A DNA stretch of 64,000 nucleotides from Maricaulis maris (GCF_036322705.1 NZ_AP027270.1:496001-560000); one strand, 5' to 3'. Shown: positions 28,906 to 37,162, counted from the stretch's first letter. The notes: generated by a model from the sequence alone, not told the origin. Translations and numbers: made by a program.

Positions 28906-29190
28906 TTTTTCTTTAAGTTCCCGCTCCGCTCAACCCTAGCCCGTCACTGCTTTCGGCGATGGGGTCGATGCTCACATGGAACGCGCTCAAGGCTGTGGGG
29001 TTTGAGTCTGGTCCCGCCGGGTGCGCCATTCTTCTTTGATCTCACGGCAACTCGCTCCGCTCGACCCGAGCCTGTCGCTGACTTCGGCGACGGGGTCGAT
29101 GCTCGCATGGAACGCGCTCGAGGTTGTGGGGATTGGATCTGATCCCGCAAGGTGCGCCATTTCTCCTCGATCTCACGGTAACTTGCTGCG
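28906..29190 (+). repeat. Imperfect tandem repeat with degenerate tRNA-Arg 3' ends
   Basis: Two full units, 28906-29028 (123 bases) and 29029-29159 (131 bases), and the start of a third (29160-29190) follow the tRNA. Both full units contain a GCTCCGCTC element, a ggggtcgatgctc element, atggaacgcgctc, a segment like the tRNA T-arm, and end in GGTGCGCCA, the last bases of the tRNA including CCA. No ORF is convincing here. The arrangement suggests repeated duplication or integration at the tRNA 3' end. Confidence 0.8.
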
Positions 29191-29202
29191 CCAGGGCCTC
29201 CA

Positions 29203-29442
29203 TTGAGGCTGGCTGACCGCCTGAGGGGATGGCGCGCCTGGCAGTTCGGCGCCGTGCATCATGACTTTTCCGCCCAGCGGACCGGTGACGATCTGGGCAG
29301 TGAGTGGAATCTCTGGCTGAACTTTGACCTGCCGCGCGATGTCGGCCTGTCATTCCAGTATGCCGACTTTGACGGCTCGGACAGCCCGCTGGCGCCCGCC
29401 GACCGTCGCAAGCAAAGGGTTGTTCTGACCTATAGCCGCTGA
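29203..29442 (+). pseudogene. 3' remnant of an outer-membrane beta-barrel protein gene
   Basis: The last ~65 residues (WQFGAVHHDFSAQRTGDDLGSEWNLWLNFDLP, then VGLSFQYADFDG, ending RVVLTYSR) alternate polar and hydrophobic residues like the final strands of an alginate-export-type or porin barrel. No signal peptide, start site with ribosome-binding site, or N-terminal domain is present upstream; instead the tRNA-associated repeat begins. I therefore call it a truncated fragment, not an intact gene. A terminator follows at 29465-29496. Confidence 0.55.
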
Positions 29443-29464
29443 TCCGTCAGAGGCCGCGAACACA

Positions 29465-29496
29465 AAAAAGGCCGGGCGAATACGCCCGGCCTTTTT
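29465..29496. terminator. Bidirectional Rho-independent terminator
   Basis: AAAAAGGCCGGGCG, loop AATA, CGCCCGGCCTTTTT: a perfect 14-base stem with A and T tracts on either side. It separates the barrel remnant from the convergent gene ending at 29519. Confidence 0.9.
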
Positions 29497-29518
29497 CTGT
29501 CTGCAATCGCGCTGAGGG

Positions 29519-30025
29519 TCAGGCGGCTGATGCGGCTTCGCGCTGCATGCGGCCAGCGACCGCATCGATGATCTTCCAGTCGCCATCGACATCATCGCTG
29601 GCATAGAGGTGACCATCGACATAGGCGGCCGATGTCGTGCCGGCCGGGGCATCCGTGCCCGCCAGCTCGGCGATGATGGCGGCGGTTCCGGTCAGGCCGA
29701 TAACCGGCTTTCCCTTGGCGACAAAAAGCTTGGCCAGCGCCATGGCGCTCTCGCTCTGGGTGACGGCATCCTCAAGCAGGACGAGGGCGTCATAAGCGTT
29801 CTCGTCGATATTGGCGACGGTCTCCGCAACTGCGAAATTGATCTCCGTGGTGCCATTCTTGCCCCGCAAAAGAGCCGGCTGCCCGGAAACCAGGACGGCA
29901 CGACGATTGTGGCGGGCAAGCGCATCCGTAGCGGTCTGCAATTGCTGCACATTCACGGATTCAGCGACAAATGCCGCAACGCGGCTCGGACGGGGACCAT
30001 GTTTCATCAAGCGAGAATTCTCCAT
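29519..30025 (-). CDS. DJ-1/PfpI-like protein lacking the catalytic cysteine
   Basis: A 168-residue protein with a DJ-1/class I amidotransferase-like pattern: RRAVLVSGQPAL, a middle strand YDALVLLED, then MALAKLFVAKGKPVIGLTGTAAII. The nucleophile position, usually Cys in an AICHG-like elbow, is IGLTGTA here, so no catalytic Cys is available. The N-terminal 40 residues are less conserved. ATG 30025 is used; ATG 30007 is an alternative preceded by GGAGA at 11 bases. An AT-rich stretch lies upstream. Function is unknown; a resemblance to the DJ-1-like C-terminal domain of large catalases is possible. Confidence 0.6.
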   Translation of the reverse strand: MENSRLMKHGPRPSRVAAFVAESVNVQQLQTATDALARHNRRAVLVSGQPALLRGKNGTTEINFAVAETVANIDENAYDALVLLEDAVTQSESAMALAKLFVAKGKPVIGLTGTAAIIAELAGTDAPAGTTSAAYVDGHLYASDDVDGDWKIIDAVAGRMQREAASAA

Positions 30026-30399
30026 TTTTGCGGGCGCAGTTCATCCGGCGCCAAATAACTATCCGAGTTAGACATAATGATCATGGGGAAAGAATCAAGT
30101 GCCGCATGTGCTGTAAAAATATATTGAAGCGATAATCCGCTATCCATCTGCGCATCTATTAAAGTTATTTTTGGGTCTGATTATAAGTATGGCCATTGTC
30201 GTGATTATTCTGCCCTTGATATTTAACAAGTGCAGTTGCTTTTTATCATGTCTGCTTGTGTCTTCTGCGCACGTTGATGGTTTCAGCAGTGCGCCCGCCG
30301 CCTGGCCCCCTGGTGCAGGAAGGGCAGCGCCGTCGGGCCGTCATTCCAGCCCCTCATCGGAAGCGGCGAGGGGATTGGGCAGGATCCGGAGGCTCGGGA
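30026..30399. other. AT-rich intergenic region without a supported gene
   Basis: From about 30060 to 30260 the base composition shifts sharply to AT (runs such as AAAAATATATTGAAG and TTAAAGTTATTTTTGG), unlike the GC-rich surroundings. The + strand frame from 30171 encodes a hydrophobic start and then becomes antisense to the MFS gene; it is not convincing. The promoter of the DJ-1-like gene probably lies here: TTGATT and TATGTC on the minus strand are 16 bases apart. Confidence 0.6.
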
Positions 30400-31719
30400 T
30401 CAGTCCCGAACAGCCGCGTCTTCGAAACGGGCTTCGCCTGACTCCGTCCAGGCCGCATCATCCTCGGCCCGTTCCGTCAGTTCCACCACCGCAAGCGAGG
30501 TCGTCGCAGTCGGCTCGAAGTCCGCCTTGTCCTCCGAGCGAACCGGTGCCGTTCCGGTGCGCCGGATCAGCATGAAGCCGGTAAGGCTGAACAGCGCGAT
30601 GGCGGCAAACAGGAAGAGGCCGGAGGGGCCGACGAAACTCATCACCGAGGTGGCGGCGAGCGGGCCGATCATGGAGCCGAGCCCCCAGACCATCAGGATG
30701 CCGGACATCATGCTGGTCGCCTGGCCTTCCGGTGCGCGATCGGCTGCGTGGGCGACCGCGATGCCGTAGTAGGACAGAGCACCGGCGCCCCACAGTCCGG
30801 CAATCGCGAAGATCGCCAGCGGCGGCAGCAGGGTGCCGAACAGGGCGAGGACCAGTGCGGCAGCGCCCGACGTCAGCGCGAGGCCGGCGATGACCATTCG
30901 GCGATCGATGCGGTCGGACAGCAGTCCGGCAGGCCAGGTTGCGATGACTGAGCCGCCGATCATGGCGGCGTTGAAGAGGGCGGCTGTCCGGGTAACGCTG
31001 TCCCCGGCAAAGTCCTGGATGAAGACAGCATAGAGCTGGAGCACGGCCCCGGAGACGATGCCGGAAATCAGCGCGGCGATGATCGCCGAGGGTGCGAAGT
31101 TCCAGATCCTGAACGGGCTGAACGGTTTGGCGGTTGGCGGGGCGGGCTCGGCGCGCCGGGTTGCGCAGACCGGGATGAGGCTTGCTGTGAGAAGGGCGGC
31201 AACGATCAGAAAGCCGGTGGCGGTGCCAGCGGGCGCACCGGCGACCAGAAAGGGGCCGGCCATGAAACCGAGTTTTGAGGTCACCAGGTAGAAGCCGAGG
31301 ATGGCGCCCCGGCTCTGGCTGGGCGCTGCGTCTGCGATCCAGCTTTCTCCCGAAGCCAGGAAACCCGCAACGGACACACCGATGATGAACTGGACCAGCA
31401 TCCACCAGGCCATGGCACCGCTGATATAGAGCGCCGCGGCGCCGAGCGAGGCGGCCGCCGCGAAGCCGGCAATCGCCCGGATGTGTCCGATCTGCATGAT
31501 CTCGCCCGGGGCGAGGCGGGCGCCGAGCAGGAAGCCCAGCGCGTAGGACGAGACGATCGCACCAATCTTGAGTGGAGCAGCGCCCTGTGACAGCAGGGTC
31601 AGCGGCCCGACGACCGAGAGTGCGCCGACAGCCGTCTGCATGACAGCCAGTGCGAGCACGATGGCGGCCACATTGCGATAGCTGTCGGTTCCGGTAGCGA
31701 GCGTTGTGGGAGCTTTCAT
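30400..31719 (-). CDS. MFS transporter (YcaD-like)
   Basis: A 439-residue protein with 12 predicted membrane segments in two six-helix halves. Motif A-like DRIDRRMVIAGLAL follows helix 8 region, and the N-terminal half has LGFLLGARLAPGEIMQIGHIRAIAGFAAAASL. It resembles the YcaD/UMF-like sugar or drug transporter subgroup; the substrate is unknown. The C-terminal ~45 residues (after IRRTG) are hydrophilic. ATG 31719 is used, since the upstream in-frame extension is Pro/Arg-rich and unlike a membrane protein start. An Lrp-family regulator gene lies 98 bases upstream on the same strand. Confidence 0.85.
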   Translation of the reverse strand: MKAPTTLATGTDSYRNVAAIVLALAVMQTAVGALSVVGPLTLLSQGAAPLKIGAIVSSYALGFLLGARLAPGEIMQIGHIRAIAGFAAAASLGAAALYISGAMAWWMLVQFIIGVSVAGFLASGESWIADAAPSQSRGAILGFYLVTSKLGFMAGPFLVAGAPAGTATGFLIVAALLTASLIPVCATRRAEPAPPTAKPFSPFRIWNFAPSAIIAALISGIVSGAVLQLYAVFIQDFAGDSVTRTAALFNAAMIGGSVIATWPAGLLSDRIDRRMVIAGLALTSGAAALVLALFGTLLPPLAIFAIAGLWGAGALSYYGIAVAHAADRAPEGQATSMMSGILMVWGLGSMIGPLAATSVMSFVGPSGLFLFAAIALFSLTGFMLIRRTGTAPVRSEDKADFEPTATTSLAVVELTERAEDDAAWTESGEARFEDAAVRD

Positions 31720-31817
31720 GGAGTCTCGTCGACAAGGGGCGGCAGGAGGACCCGGCTGACCAGGCGGACTGGGCCCAGCTTCAGGCAGACGCGCAGTGGT
31801 TTCAAGGGGGCGTCGGC

Positions 31818-32273
31818 TCAAACCGGCAATTCGGTGGTATTCTTGATCGCCTCCATGGCGAAACTGGCACTGACATCGGACAGCGGCGCAATGGCGATCA
31901 GCTTCTTGTAGGCCTCATCATAGGCGCGCACATCCGGCAGACACAGCTTGATCAGATAGTCGATATCGCCGCTCAGCCGATAGAATTCGACGACTTCCGG
32001 CATGCGGGCGACGCCGTCGGCAAAGCGCTTGAGCCAATCGGCATCATGATGGCTGGTGCGGACCGTGACAAAGAGCGTGGCCTGCAGATCGAGCGCCTCG
32101 GGATCGAGCAGGGCCACATGTTTGCGGATCACACCCGCCTCGGCGAGGCGCTTGAGGCGGCGTGCCGTCGGCGTGGCGCTGAGCCCGATCAGGTCGGCCA
32201 GCTCCTGGACCGTCCGGTCGGAATCGCGCTGAACGGCCCGAAGCAGTTTGCGATCATGATCATCAAGAACCAT
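31818..32273 (-). CDS. Lrp/AsnC family transcriptional regulator
   Basis: A 151-residue regulator. The helix-turn-helix lies at about 20-45 (TVQELADLIGLSATPTARRLKRLAEAGVI) and is followed by the RAM ligand-binding domain with SGDIDYLIKLCLPDVRAYDEAY. The family responds to amino acids. It is divergent from a PLP-dependent class V aminotransferase gene across 116 bases containing a large dyad, the usual arrangement for a local regulator and its target. The downstream MFS gene on the same strand could also be under its control. Confidence 0.92.
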   Translation of the reverse strand: MVLDDHDRKLLRAVQRDSDRTVQELADLIGLSATPTARRLKRLAEAGVIRKHVALLDPEALDLQATLFVTVRTSHHDADWLKRFADGVARMPEVVEFYRLSGDIDYLIKLCLPDVRAYDEAYKKLIAIAPLSDVSASFAMEAIKNTTELPV

Positions 32274-32289
32274 TTATAAGCTCATCTAT

Positions 32290-32344
32290 AGCTGAAAACA
32301 CCAACATATCCCGTTACCACGCCTGAAGTTTGGTGAAAACAGCT
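32290..32344. promoter_or_regulatory. Inverted repeat in the lrp-aminotransferase control region
   Basis: AGCTG-aaaa-CACCA (32290-32303) and TGGTG-aaaa-CAGCT (32331-32344) form an interrupted dyad whose arm centres are 41 bases apart, about four helical turns. Placement between the divergent genes suggests two operator sites for the Lrp-type regulator. The TATAGT at 32361-32366 could be a -10 element for the aminotransferase. Confidence 0.5.
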
Positions 32345-32389
32345 CCTCAGGCGATGGTTCTATAGTGTCCAGCTAACCGGAGCTGCCTG

Positions 32390-34045
32390 ATGACTGTCCT
32401 CTCCCATCGTTCTGACCGCCTCGACGAGGTCCGAAAGGGGCTGGTCGGCGCGGACCAGATGCTGGTCACGCCCTTTGGTGAAAAGCCCTTCCTATACGCC
32501 GACTACACCGCGTCGGGGCGGGCCCTGCGCCAGGTTGAGGCCGTCGTCGGGCGCTTGATGGCGGACTATGCCAATCCTCACAGCGAGGACAGTGCGACCG
32601 GTCGGGCCAGCAATCGCTGGATGCGTGAGGCCGAGACCGTCATTCGCAAGGCGGTCAATGCCGCCCCCGATGATTGCCTCCTGCCCTGTGCCGCCGGTGC
32701 CACCGGGGCGATCCACAAGCTCCAGGAGATCCTCGGACTCGCGGTTGCGCCGGCCAGCCGCGCTGCGCTTGGCGTCTCGGCGGGGCCGGTCGGGAAGACG
32801 GTCGTTTTCGTCGGTCCCTATGAGCACCATTCCAACGAGCTGAGCTGGCGCGACAGCCTCGCGGAGGTTGTGATGATCGGGCTGGATCCGGCCGGCGGAA
32901 TTGACCTGGAGGCCCTCGCGGTCGCGCTGGCGGATCCGCGTTTCGACGGGTGGCGCAAGATCGGCGCCTTCTCGGCGGCGTCGAATGTGACGGGTATCCG
33001 GACCGATATCTCCGCTCTCGCGCGCTGCCTGCATGCGCACGGGGCCATTCTCTGTCTCGATTGCGCGGCCAGTGCCCCCTATCAGCCCATCGACATGCAT
33101 CCGGCCGACGACCCACAAGCGTCGATCGATGCGGTCTATTTCTCACCGCACAAATTCGTGGGTGGTCCGGGCGCGTGCGGTATCCTGGTCTTCAACGAGC
33201 GGCTCTACCGGCGCGATCTGCCGCCGACCCAGAGCGCCGGTGGCACGGTCCGCTATGTCTGGCGCGATGGTCATGACTTTCTTGAATCGATCGAAGCACG
33301 GGAACGGGCCGGTACGCCGGGCCTGCCGCAACTCGTGCGGGCAGCGCTGGCGATGCAGATCCAGTCGGAGATCGGGGCCGATGTGATCAACGAGCGCGAG
33401 CATGCGGCGCTGGAGGCGGCTTTCGCGGACTGGTGTCCGCACCCGCAGATCGAGGTGCTTGGTTGCCAGCTACCCGCCCGCCGGCTCGGTATCGTCGCCT
33501 TCAACCTGCGCAATGCGGCCGGCGAATTGGTTGAGCCCCGTTTGGTGACGCTTCTGCTCAATGACCTGTTCGGCATCCAGTCGCGTGCGGGATGCTCCTG
33601 CGCCGGCCCCTATGGCCACCATCTGCTGGGCATTGACGATGAGACGACCCGGGAGATCCGGGCCCGGGTCCTGTCCGGCGAGGTCGGCGCACGTCCCGGC
33701 TGGTGCCGGGTCAGCCTGCACTGGATCATGTCCGAGGCTGAGATCCGCTATCTCATCGATGCGGTCTGTTTTCTGGCCGAGCATGTCGATTTCTTCTCCG
33801 GCTTCTACGACCGGGACGTCGTCAGCGGTGGCTGGCGCTGGGCGGGTGATCCGATCGGCAATGACGTCGTCTGGCCGGCTTCCTTGCTGGACCGCCACCT
33901 CGAGACGCCTGACGCGTCAGAGGCGAGATCAGGCGCTGATGACGCGGATCGTCTGCAGGCGCCCTTCCGGTCGGCGCGGGACATGGTCCGTGTGTTTCGC
34001 GGCACCGATCTTGGTCCGCGCAATGTGGAACTGATCGACGCCTGA
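32390..34045 (+). CDS. PLP-dependent class V aminotransferase / cysteine desulfurase-like protein
   Basis: A 551-residue fold-type I PLP enzyme. The Schiff-base lysine is Lys255 in YFSPHKFVGGPG, the cofactor aspartate is Asp224 in LCLDCAASAPY, and ANPHSEDSATGRASNRWMREAE covers the N-terminal active site. A cysteine-containing loop, RAGCSCAGPYGHHLL, resembles the mobile loop of desulfurases. It is long for SufS/IscS types (about 400), with about 130 extra residues at the C-terminus. Regulation by the divergent Lrp protein suggests an amino-acid substrate; the reaction is not known. Confidence 0.8.
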   Translation: MTVLSHRSDRLDEVRKGLVGADQMLVTPFGEKPFLYADYTASGRALRQVEAVVGRLMADYANPHSEDSATGRASNRWMREAETVIRKAVNAAPDDCLLPCAAGATGAIHKLQEILGLAVAPASRAALGVSAGPVGKTVVFVGPYEHHSNELSWRDSLAEVVMIGLDPAGGIDLEALAVALADPRFDGWRKIGAFSAASNVTGIRTDISALARCLHAHGAILCLDCAASAPYQPIDMHPADDPQASIDAVYFSPHKFVGGPGACGILVFNERLYRRDLPPTQSAGGTVRYVWRDGHDFLESIEARERAGTPGLPQLVRAALAMQIQSEIGADVINEREHAALEAAFADWCPHPQIEVLGCQLPARRLGIVAFNLRNAAGELVEPRLVTLLLNDLFGIQSRAGCSCAGPYGHHLLGIDDETTREIRARVLSGEVGARPGWCRVSLHWIMSEAEIRYLIDAVCFLAEHVDFFSGFYDRDVVSGGWRWAGDPIGNDVVWPASLLDRHLETPDASEARSGADDADRLQAPFRSARDMVRVFRGTDLGPRNVELIDA

Positions 34046-34066
34046 GCGTCGGTCCGCCTCACATCG

Positions 34067-34666
34067 TCAGATCCGTGACCGGAATTTCAGGACACCACAA
34101 TCCTCGAGCAGCCTGTCGATTTGCGCGCGTGCTGCGCTATCCAGAGGCGTGCGGCGGGGATAGAGCGGCGCCGCAGTGTCGCGATCATTGACCCATGGCG
34201 CATCCCAAAGCTCGGTCGCCTGGATGAAGGCCCGGGCGCGGGCTTGGCCGCCGGTCTCGAGGCAGCCAGCCAGACAGGTATCGACATAGGTCTGTGGAAT
34301 GGGGTGGTTGGCGTCGGCCCTGACCTGCTCGCGATTGACCACGATCCAGTAACGCCCCTCCGGCAGGTCGGAGCGATCCTCGCCGGCGGGGTGGACGCTG
34401 GACGGGTCGAGTTCGGTGAAGACATAGCCGCGCTCGCGATGGCGCAGCGCATCGGTAATCTCGGTCGGGACGAGGGCGGCGTGAAGGATGTGGCCCGCAA
34501 CCGGCCGGACACCGGCATAGGTCGCTGCCTCATCGCCATAGCGGACCGTCCACCCGCGTCGCCAACCGGTCGCGATCACCGGCCGGATCTCGCTCTGGAT
34601 GCCTGAATAGGTGCGCCGGCTGTAGCTGCTGAGCAAGCTGCCATAGCCGATCATGTAGTCCGACAC
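34067..34666 (-). CDS. Gamma-glutamylcyclotransferase-fold protein
   Basis: A 199-residue protein opening MSDYMIGYGSLLSSYSR, with the YGSLL substrate-binding loop at residues 8-12. Later, a glutamate in RHRERGYVF could be the catalytic acid of the GGCT/AIG2 fold. The C-terminal half (FIQATELWDAPW onwards) is helical and specific. The GTG start at 34666 is preceded by GGGAGAGG. Substrate unknown; a role in gamma-glutamyl or related amine metabolism is inferred from fold only. A terminator hairpin lies just upstream. Confidence 0.65.
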   Translation of the reverse strand: MSDYMIGYGSLLSSYSRRTYSGIQSEIRPVIATGWRRGWTVRYGDEAATYAGVRPVAGHILHAALVPTEITDALRHRERGYVFTELDPSSVHPAGEDRSDLPEGRYWIVVNREQVRADANHPIPQTYVDTCLAGCLETGGQARARAFIQATELWDAPWVNDRDTAAPLYPRRTPLDSAARAQIDRLLEDCGVLKFRSRI

Positions 34667-34690
34667 GCGCCTCTCCCTGCCGCAAAAGCA

Positions 34691-34718
34691 AAACGGCGCG
34701 GATTGCTCCGCGCCGTTT
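34691..34718 (-). terminator. Terminator hairpin downstream of the repeat protein gene
   Basis: AAACGGCGCGGA, loop TTGC, TCCGCGCCGTTT makes a perfect 12-base stem, followed on the minus strand by TGCTTTTGCG. It lies 36 bases after the stop of the gene at 34754 and before the next start. Confidence 0.75.
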
Positions 34719-34753
34719 CATACTGGATGGCTCAGCGCCTGTGTCCAGCCTGC

Positions 34754-35743
34754 CTAGCGGCGCGAGCGCCGGGTCGAGCGCGAGGAACGCGACTCTGACG
34801 AGCTGCTGTAGGACGCCTGGGCGACCGGGACTTCCTCGGAATAGACCGAATTGTCGACCGGCATCTCGGTCCCATAGAGATAGGTGTTGGCCTGGCTCGA
34901 CGGGGCCGTCTGGCGCGAGGCCATCGGCTGGACTTCCGAGCTCATCGGCGGGTTGTGGCCCGGGATGTTGATCTCGTTACAGTCCACCAGACGCCATTCC
35001 CAGCGCTCTTCCGTGCGCAGCGAGTAACGGGTGATGGTCTGGGTCTCGACCGGGACGACATGGCTGTCGACCGTGGCATGCTGATCGAGGACTTCGACGC
35101 GATAGGTGTCGCGTTCCTCGGCGATCGGAATTTCCTCGATGCGGGCTTCCTGGACCAGGACATCGCGCGTGATCTGGGCGTACTCGGCGGGGTGGTTGAC
35201 CTCGCGGATGGTAGCCGGCTGCACAACGATGTTGCGGGTCACGGTCTGGTATTCGCCGGCTTCCTCGACCAGGCACCAGACTTCACCGGTTTCGCTGTCG
35301 AATCGGGTCATCGATGCGCCCGGCACATAGCCCCGGCGCCAGACCATGCGTGGTTCGCGCACGAGGATGGTTTCGGTGACGGTGTCATGGGTGGCCGGGA
35401 TGACCTCGTATTCGACATAGGCCGGACGAACCTGGACGGTCTCGGTGCGGCTCTCATAGACCGGCTCGTGCACGATGTAGCGCATGCCGGCGTCACGCGA
35501 GACATATTCGCGATACTCGTCCCGCAGGCGCGGCGGTGCCACGTCATAGCGCTCATAGGAGTCCTGGGTCGTGACCTGTTCGGAATAGGTGTCGTATTCG
35601 GGCGCGACGCGGATGCGCGCATAGCACTCACCTGTTGCAGCCGTGCTCGGCGGATCCGGCGGGAACCATTCGGTGTCACCTGCAAAGGCTGAAGAGGCGC
35701 CAAGCAGCACGATGGCGCTTGCGCACAGGAGTTGGTCTTTCAT
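34754..35743 (-). CDS. Secreted repeat protein with degenerate YxTVTE-type beta repeats
   Basis: A 329-residue exported protein (signal peptide to SSAFAG, ~22). The mature region opens with ECYARIRVAPEYDTYSEQV and continues with about eight ~23-residue units of the form tyr-x-thr-val-thr-glu, val-leu-val, pro-ala, for example ATHDTVTETILVREP and GEYQTVTRNIVVQPAT. The C-terminal 60 residues are Ser, Tyr and Arg rich. Such repeats occur in alphaproteobacterial envelope proteins, sometimes fused to OmpA domains (from memory), but no OmpA domain is present here. Function is unknown; a structural envelope role is inferred. Confidence 0.7.
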   Translation of the reverse strand: MKDQLLCASAIVLLGASSAFAGDTEWFPPDPPSTAATGECYARIRVAPEYDTYSEQVTTQDSYERYDVAPPRLRDEYREYVSRDAGMRYIVHEPVYESRTETVQVRPAYVEYEVIPATHDTVTETILVREPRMVWRRGYVPGASMTRFDSETGEVWCLVEEAGEYQTVTRNIVVQPATIREVNHPAEYAQITRDVLVQEARIEEIPIAEERDTYRVEVLDQHATVDSHVVPVETQTITRYSLRTEERWEWRLVDCNEINIPGHNPPMSSEVQPMASRQTAPSSQANTYLYGTEMPVDNSVYSEEVPVAQASYSSSSESRSSRSTRRSRR

Positions 35744-35893
35744 CTTGGATCCCCCTTGGAAACTGTCCCGAGTCGCGCTGGCGAACGCAAACGGATGACA
35801 GAGGGTTAACGGAAACGAGGGGTCTCGTTAACCATTATTCCGCCCGTCAGTTCGCTTTCAACCAGCAGGGGAATTTGCCGGCCTGGCATCGCC

Positions 35894-37162
35894 TCATGGG
35901 GTAACGCCGGCGCCCATCATCGCCATCATCATATAGCCGGTCAGCATGGCCGCCCAGGTGCCGACAATATAGCCGACGATGGCCAGCAGGACCCCGACCG
36001 GAGCGAGCGAGGGGTGGAAGGCCGTTGCGACAACCGGTGCCGAGGCAGCGCCGCCGATATTCGCCGTCGAGCCAACCGCGATGAAGAAGGTGGGCGCCTT
36101 GATTAGCGAGGCGACGGCGAGCAGGAGCGAGATGTGGATGGCCATCCAGATCGATCCGATCAGGAAGAATTCGGTGTTGCGGAAGATCGCCGTGATGTCC
36201 ATCCGCATGCCGATCGTCGCGACCAGGACATAGATGAAGACCGAGCCGACCTTCATGGACCCGGCACCGGTCAGGCTGCGGGCCTTGGTGAAGGACAGGC
36301 TGACCCCGATGATGGTCGCCGACAGCATCAGCCAGAAGAAGCCCGAGGCCATCCCCAGATCCGCCAGGCCCGGCGCATGCGTCGCGACCCAGGGGCCCAT
36401 GATGTCGGCGATGATGTGGGAGAGGCCCATGGCGCCGAGGCCGAAGGCGAGAATCACCATCAGGTCCTTGAGATCGGGAATCCGGGCATGGGCCTGCTCG
36501 AACTCATCGGCCTTGCGGCGCAGCGCATCGACGGCTCCGGTATCCGCCTTGAGCGCGCGATCGATCCGTTTGGCGTTGGCCACGCCGAGCAGAAGGATGG
36601 CCAGCCAGATATTGGCGACGATGATGTCGACCGCGATCCAGGCCGAGTAGACCTCGCCGCCGACGCTGAAGAACTCGTACATCGCCGCCTGGTTGGCGCC
36701 GCCGCCGATCCAGGACCCGGCGAGGGTCGTCATGCCGCGCCAGACCGCATCCGGCCCGGTCACACCGATGACGTCCGGGAACAGCCAGCTGGCGACCAGC
36801 AGGGCGAGCGGGCCGCCGATCATGACGCCGACCGTGCCGGTGAAGAACATGATCAGCGCCTTGGGTCCGAGCCGGAAAGTCGCCGGCAGGTCTGCCGACA
36901 TGGTCAGCAGGACAAGGGCCGCGGGCAGCAGATAGCGCGAGGCGACGAAATAGGTCTGCGAGGCCTCGGGATCGACGATGTTGAAGAGGTTCAGCAGCGA
37001 GGGCAGGAAGTAGCACAGCAGCAGCGGCGGGAAGACGCGGTAGAAGCCGCGGGCCAGCTTGCTGTCGAGACTGGAGGTCCAGAAGACCAGCCCCAGCAGG
37101 GCGGCCAGCAGACCCATGATGATGGCGTCATTGCTGAATAGCGGCGCGGCTTCGGCTTCCAT
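35894..37162 (-). CDS. DUF819 family membrane protein
   Basis: A 422-residue membrane protein with about ten hydrophobic segments. The family hallmarks GSWIGGGANQAAMYEF and ANIGGAASAPVVATAFHPSLAPVGVLLAI are present, and SLSFTKARSLTGAGS lies between. These proteins are predicted transporters of the sodium/bile acid symporter-like superfamily; substrate unknown. ATG 37162 is preceded by AAGGGGA; the extension to 37222 lacks such a site. A terminator separates it from the M13 peptidase gene upstream. Confidence 0.85.
   Translation of the reverse strand: MEAEAAPLFSNDAIIMGLLAALLGLVFWTSSLDSKLARGFYRVFPPLLLCYFLPSLLNLFNIVDPEASQTYFVASRYLLPAALVLLTMSADLPATFRLGPKALIMFFTGTVGVMIGGPLALLVASWLFPDVIGVTGPDAVWRGMTTLAGSWIGGGANQAAMYEFFSVGGEVYSAWIAVDIIVANIWLAILLLGVANAKRIDRALKADTGAVDALRRKADEFEQAHARIPDLKDLMVILAFGLGAMGLSHIIADIMGPWVATHAPGLADLGMASGFFWLMLSATIIGVSLSFTKARSLTGAGSMKVGSVFIYVLVATIGMRMDITAIFRNTEFFLIGSIWMAIHISLLLAVASLIKAPTFFIAVGSTANIGGAASAPVVATAFHPSLAPVGVLLAIVGYIVGTWAAMLTGYMMMAMMGAGVTP

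Noticed and set aside
30171-30575. 134-residue ORF with a hydrophobic N-terminus
   Set aside because: The start is a TTG without a clear ribosome-binding site, the hydrophobic part lies in AT-rich intergenic DNA, and the second half is antisense to the MFS gene.
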